From Populus alba (taxonomy: Eukaryota > Streptophyta > Magnoliopsida > Malpighiales > Salicaceae), in assembly GCF_005239225.2 (NCBI RefSeq), contig NC_133287.1, positions 12,319,493-12,383,492 on the forward strand: a stretch of DNA of 64,000 nt. The letters are read 5' to 3'. The translations under genes were made by a program, and so were the position numbers. Of the stretch, positions 60,030 through 64,000 are shown one piece after another. Within the stretch, counting starts at the first letter, position 1. Every line of letters begins with the position of its first letter. The notes below the pieces were generated by a model that saw only the letters and a list, made by a program, of their open reading frames with translations, made no database searches and had not been told where the DNA came from.

Positions 60030-61160
60030 TGGTTCGACCCGGTCTTGCAGGGTTATTTATTACGTCGACACTCCTGCACTTGGGAGAAGACATCAATCTT
60101 TTGGTCGTGTCAAGTTTTTGATCTGCTCAATACCTCTTAAACAAGATATTACCAAACCTTTCTTTTGTGCTCAAATATCAACATATAGTTATGTGGCTTT
60201 ACTTGGAAGAAAAACAAATTTTTTGCTTTAATGTTTAAGGTTAACTTTCTTGGGTTTAGGATTTATTATCTTTTATATATATATATTACTTAAAACACAA
60301 TGCATCTTTAACCCATGTAACGAGCTTTTGGCTAATGACTCCCAGACCAGTTGGTCTTAGGGCATTAGGTGTTGAGACACCCCCTACGAGCTTAGTAACT
60401 CAGGTTGCAGATACTGATACGTAAATAGTACAATGATTGATTCCCTTAAGCTTTTCTCCTCAACATATGTAACAAGCGTTGGGCCAATAGCTCCCAAGTC
60501 AGTTGACTTTAGGGTATTAAGTGTGTTAAAAACACCCCTTGAGGCTTAATTGCTTAAGTTAGGGAGGCTACGAAAACCAAACTAATCTACCTTTTTATTA
60601 TCATTATTTTTTGTTTTTATTTTTGTTTTTGTTTTTTGCAAATTATATACTATCCATTCCCCTTAGTTGTTACCTTTAATAAAAGAACATAAATAATGTA
60701 ATAATCCACTGTGCAACCCACAATCATATGTTAAAGTGTGTGTGTGTGTGAAAATGAAGATTTAAGAATACTTGTTAAATGAGCATACAAGCAGAATCAA
60801 GTGCTAACAATAGGAGAGTTTTGTAAACCTGAATATTTCAAGAAGTATTCTGATAAACCTTGTTAAGAATGTTTACTAAGATGCGTCTCAAGAGTTACTT
60901 TAACAAAAGAACTCCTTTTACTCTGCCATCCTAAGTAACAACAATTTTTGCAAATAGTTTATGAAATAGAAAACACAGTTTTTTTTTTTTTTTAACATAT
61001 CAACTACTACCCTTTCCCCCCAACCAAAATGAGACGTTGTCCTCAATGTCTTAAGGTAGAAAGATGGAGTATAGAAGACATCACCTGAAATAGCGAACAC
61101 TGACAAACCTGAAACGCACTTAAACAAATAAAAAAAACACAATAATAAAACCAAAAGACA
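60030..61160. other. Gypsy-like noncoding remnants
   Basis: 60030-60120 resembles the leader region of large Ty3/gypsy elements (impression only). At 61010-61060 the minus strand reads ACATTGAGGACAACGTCTCA followed by a G-rich stretch, the kind of motif found between pol and the 3' LTR of Athila/Tat-type elements. A run of about 17 T (60979-60995) is a poly(A) on the minus strand. No gene is supported. Confidence 0.4.
60316..60560. repeat. Diverged tandem duplication, about 155-bp period
   Basis: The block TGTAACGAGCTTTTGGCTAA...AGGGCATTAGGTGTTGAGAC (from 60316) recurs from about 60468 as TGTAACAAGCGTTGGGCCAA...AGGGTATTAAGTGTGTT. About one base in five or six differs. It is noncoding and probably part of a retroelement. 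Confidence 0.8.
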
Positions 61161-61167
61161 CAAATAT

Positions 61168-61815
61168 TTACAAACGCAGGCTCAAATCCAATCTAATCTT
61201 TTTACGACTTTCCTTAGTTGACCAATTTATGCGACTTATGGAAGGATTAATTACAGGGATGAAAGATTGTAGTTGGTCAATCAATTGTTCAGTAGCAGCA
61301 GCAGAGATTATGATTTGTCGTGCTGAAGATGTTAGAACATTCTTGTTCCGCAGGCATAATCAAGAAAAGACAACAACTTATCATAAAACTATTAACATTT
61401 AACAAACTTATAGGTTTATGGTGAATGTGCAGTTAGGCCTAATTGGAAATATGAAAGATCTCTTCCAATGTGCCCAGACAACCTGGTAAGGCAATGAAGG
61501 CACTAACATGGTTAAACATTGCATTCAGTCGATCAGACATTGTGGGAACCTATAAATTCCTCTCCAATTGTTTTTTCAATGATGTCCCCCTGTCTTGAAG
61601 CTTTGGGGACTACCCCCAAAACTTGACTACCTCCTAAAAATGCAGCTATTGATACTTCCCCAAGGCTACCTCCTCCATACACTAAATGAATCTTTCGCTC
61701 AGCTAGTACCTATCCAAGATGATTTGCTGATTTCTAAAAACTCCTTTTCTTTCCCAGGACTGGATCCACCGAAAACACAAATATAATTTATGTGATGACT
61801 TGAGGAACCTGCCAT
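61168..61815 (-). pseudogene. Intronless, frame-broken copy of a LONELY GUY (LOG)-like gene
   Basis: LOG enzymes (cytokinin riboside 5'-monophosphate phosphoribohydrolase) release active cytokinins from nucleotide precursors. From ATG 61813-61815 the minus strand reads YICVFGGSSPGKEKEF, then VLAERKIHLVYGGGSLG, FLGGSQVLGVVPKA, MFNHVSAFIALPGCLGTLEE (LOG consensus PGGxGTxxE, one Gly replaced by Cys), HIHHKPISLLNV, SARQIIISAAATEQLIDQLQ and a C-terminus ending LDLSLRL, stop 61168-61170. The span of 648 bp is the size of the whole protein (about 215 residues). Plant LOG genes normally have several introns and none is present, so this looks like a retrocopy. Stops or frame changes occur near 61715, 61550 and 61430. 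Function is very unlikely. Confidence 0.72.
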
Positions 61816-61898
61816 TTCTACACACTTCTATATTTGATGAATGTATGGGTTTAGTAGAAATGAAGGGAAGGAAGAGAAGAATTTATAGATGAGAAATT

Positions 61899-62171
61899 GA
61901 AAATGCCAACGATCCATTGGAGGTGCCAATTGGGCCAATCACAAGAGCTAGGGCAAAGAAGCTTAAAAAAGCATTGAATGGGCTTGTTCAGAACTTATGG
62001 AGCAAGATGGACCTAGAAGGGTTTGGGACATTTAAGGAGCATGAAGGACAGCCTTTAATTCATCTAGTTCAGGTCCAAGAAGAGCCCAATTCATGTGGAA
62101 CAAGGGTTGATATATCCAGCCCAATATCAACCTTGTTAGGTTTGTTTTGTTTCCTAATGCTACAAGGATAA
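61899..62171 (+). pseudogene. C-terminal end of a Ty3/gypsy polyprotein
   Basis: NDPLEVPIGPITRARAKKLK followed by KALNGLVQNLWSK and HLVQVQEE is the characteristic C-terminal tail of many plant gypsy Pol proteins (P-I/M-T-R-A-R-A-K-K). The frame ends at 62171. No integrase core precedes it; the upstream DNA is the start of the LOG-like copy on the other strand. Confidence 0.75.
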
Positions 62172-62864
62172 AAAAGCCAACAACTTATTATTCTCCTAAT
62201 TAAGTAAGGAAGTTGGCCATATCTTATTCCTAAAGAGGGGAGGACTATTTAATGATTTTCCTAACATATGAAGGAAAGTAATTAAATTAGCAACAAAGGA
62301 GGAAATTTATCCAAGCTAATCAAGGACATCAAAGGAAAGGGGGCAGCAACACAAATTTAATTCTAGCATATTTAGGATGGTAATTCTCGGATTTTTATTA
62401 TTTTTATTATTTTCTTCTTAGTTTTTGGGTTATTATTACTTATTTGGGTCAATTGTAAGTGGGCTTCATATAAGTCCACCTAAGGGGGGTCCATTAGGGT
62501 TTCTTTAAGTCTAGAGTCAGTATAAATAGAGGCATAAACAAACATGTAAGGTTACGCAATTTTCATATCAATAAACTTCTTTGCTGCACTTGTTGTGTGT
62601 TGGTGGGATAATCTCCCTTCCTTGGTTCTCTAAAGAACTGAAAATGACTTATCGAAGAACAATTGGCTTCGTGGCATCATCCTTATACTTCTCGTTCGCG
62701 AATCAATATTCGTTGGGTGGGGGTTTACGTTTCCAATAGTGCTGGTGCCTAGGTACAAGTTATCTTTGTGTCACACTCCTATCAAACCTGATTTACTTAG
62801 CTTTCCGGGAATTGGTGTCTTTGTGTGTGGGTTGCGTGACCACGTGATCATGAGGTTCGCATCA
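62106..62864 (+). mobile_element. Gypsy LTR with promoter, followed by primer-binding site
   Basis: The 3' end GCATCA (62859-62864) is followed by TT and the primer-binding site. 62381-62864 is the near-identical inverse of 3874-4357. It contains a TATAAATAG box at 62521-62529 and AATAAA at 62570-62575, both in the expected order for U3-R-U5. The left boundary is uncertain: 62106 (TGATAT after a purine-rich AACAAGGG) pairs with the ATCA end and is conserved in the 776-1801 copy, but it would overlap the polyprotein tail. Confidence 0.75.
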
Positions 62865-62866
62865 TT

Positions 62867-62878
62867 TGGTATCAGAGC
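62867..62878 (+). promoter_or_regulatory. Primer-binding site (initiator tRNA-Met) of the gypsy element
   Basis: TGGTATCAGAGC two bases after the LTR end. It fixes the orientation and the 3' border of this LTR family in all three copies. Confidence 0.92.
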
Positions 62879-63130
62879 TTGGCTCCATTAATCAGGTTAT
62901 ATCCTTCTGAAATTTTCGTTTCATATTGTTTCCGCAGAAAAAAAAAAATTCCTTAGTGTCCAATTTCTTCTTCTCTTGATTTGGTATTATATCAAAAAAA
63001 AAAAGGGTTATTTCATTTGGTTCCTGACCAAAATATATCAGTGGCATAAAAAAAAGAGAAAAAAAAAGAAAAAAAAGTCATTCAATTAGGCATTCGTTTG
63101 TTTCAGCCGCAGAAAAAAAAAAAAAACTAA
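62879..63130 (+). other. Gypsy leader with A-rich runs, interrupted by a LINE
   Basis: Noncoding DNA downstream of the primer-binding site with several A-runs (62939-62948, 62995-63004, 63050-63077, 63113-63126). The last run plus CTAA is the LINE target site. Confidence 0.6.
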
Positions 63131-63856
63131 GAAACTCTGATTTGGCGTGACATCGTGTGGTTCAAGAATGCTGTCCCAAGACATGCATTTCTTCTTTGGG
63201 TGGCTATCCAACGGAAACTCTCAACGCAGGATAGACTTCATCGGTTTGGTATTCATGGTCCCAATAGGTGCTCACTCTGTCTCTGCAATAATGAAGATCA
63301 CAACCACTTGTTCTTCGAATGCTCCTTTGCGAAAGCATTATGGTGGAATGTTTGTGATAGATGCGACATTCCAAGAATGACAAAAAGCTTGGATGAATGG
63401 ATTCGATTGGCCACTGTCTCTTGGCATGGAAAAAGTTTCGTCAACTTTTCTCGTAAACTGGGTTTTGCAGCTACAGTGTATTGTATCTGGCAAGAACGGA
63501 ATGCAAGGATCTTTGCAGATGTGTCTAAAGCTTCGAATTTGGTTTTTGATCAAATCGAATGTATCATTCGCGATAAGCTTGTTTTGATGAGGAATGTTCA
63601 ACAAACAGATGAAAACATAAGGATCCAAAGACTTTGGAGGGTCAATAACATGGACTCTTAATTTGATGTTTAGCTGGTTGTTTTTGTACCCCTAGCATAT
63701 CTAGTTGGTCCAAGTTTTTGTTTTGTTGTGGCTAGCCTGTAGCCATTTGTTGGTTTTCGTTTCTGTCCTCATTGTAAATCTTGGGTATGCCCATTATATT
63801 CTTTGTATCATTTTCTTTTAATACATAAGTCAGCTTACCAAAAAAAAAAAAAAAAA
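63131..63856 (+). mobile_element. 5'-truncated LINE with a short 5' inversion
   Basis: 63148-63661 encodes the zf-RVT end of the same LINE family (VPRHAFLLWVAIQRKL, CSLCLCNNEDHNHLFFEC, stop 63659-63661), followed by the 3' UTR and poly(A) (63840-63856). The first 17 bases, GAAACTCTGATTTGGCG (63131-63147), are the reverse complement of LINE sequence that normally lies about 60 bp upstream (compare 5425-5441 with 5497 onward). A run of A plus CTAA flanks both sides (to 63130 and to 63860), consistent with a target duplication. Confidence 0.92.
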
Positions 63857-63860
63857 CTAA

Positions 63861-64000
63861 ACAAAGGAAAATTTGACCAAATCAAGTCAGAATGAGCTCA
63901 AATTTTATTTTGTTATTACTGAGACCCTAATCGCACCACATATTGATTTTGGGGTCAATTGGATATTGTTTACTTTGGGTTTCAAATTCTGGTCTAATTA
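63861..64000. other. Continuation of the interrupted gypsy leader
   Basis: Noncoding; expected to continue the leader sequence cut by the LINE. The window ends here. Confidence 0.4.

Noticed and set aside
60968..61785. GAAAACACA on both sides (60970 and 61772) as target duplication of the LOG-like retrocopy
   Set aside because: The second site is inside the LOG-like coding part (the VFGG region), so it cannot be a flanking duplication; a 9-base match by chance is plausible.

Overview
This is nuclear DNA of a flowering plant, most likely a woody eudicot. Protein genes are split by GT-AG introns, the intergenic DNA is very AT-rich, and plant L1-type LINE, Ty1/copia, Ty3/gypsy and CACTA (En/Spm) transposons make up most of the length. 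Salicaceae (Populus or Salix) is my guess from the style of the AT-rich repeats; nothing in the window proves it. Two runs of exactly 500 N (9060-9559 and 59530-60029) look like scaffolding placeholders, so the window is really three contigs whose order and orientation are inferred.

Contig 1 (1-9059) is a transposon graveyard around a broken gene. It holds the 3' tail of a LINE, two minus-strand LTR ends, a 53-bp LINE insertion with perfect target-site duplications, a minus-strand pseudogene of the C-terminus of GCN1/ILITYHIA cut by an LTR, and two copies of one LINE family in opposite orientation, the second inserted into the first.

Contig 2 (9560-59529) holds the genes. An EID1-like F-box gene (5'-UTR intron, coding exon 14318-15067) is followed by intergenic DNA with a ycf2-like plastid fragment, then a complete young Ty1/copia element (19373-24494, 5-bp duplications, near-identical LTRs, broken pol). 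After 8 kb of AT-rich DNA with a LINE relic comes a complete CACTA element (33040-42662, TSD CTT) with a TNPD-like and a TNPA-like gene, both on the minus strand, and an 81-bp minisatellite between them. Next are a 4.7-kb repeat-rich block that may be a long LTR, a decayed Ty3/gypsy element (about 49638-53106), a PPR gene tail, and nine exons of a chloroplast-type ClpB chaperone gene on the minus strand, cut by the second gap.

Contig 3 (60030-64000) holds an intronless, broken copy of a LONELY GUY (LOG)-like cytokinin-activating enzyme gene, gypsy remains, an LTR with primer-binding site of the same family as in contig 1, and another copy of the contig-1 LINE carrying a twin-priming-type 5' inversion.

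The genes form no shared pathway or cluster. Most frame breaks in the EDL and ClpB genes and in some transposons are single-base changes, mostly in short homopolymers and mostly +1, so part of the apparent pseudogenization may be sequencing error. I found no convincing new biological system; the best second-look items are the LOG-like retrocopy, the CACTA element with a second subterminal-type array in its middle, the LINE integration scars, and the indel pattern.
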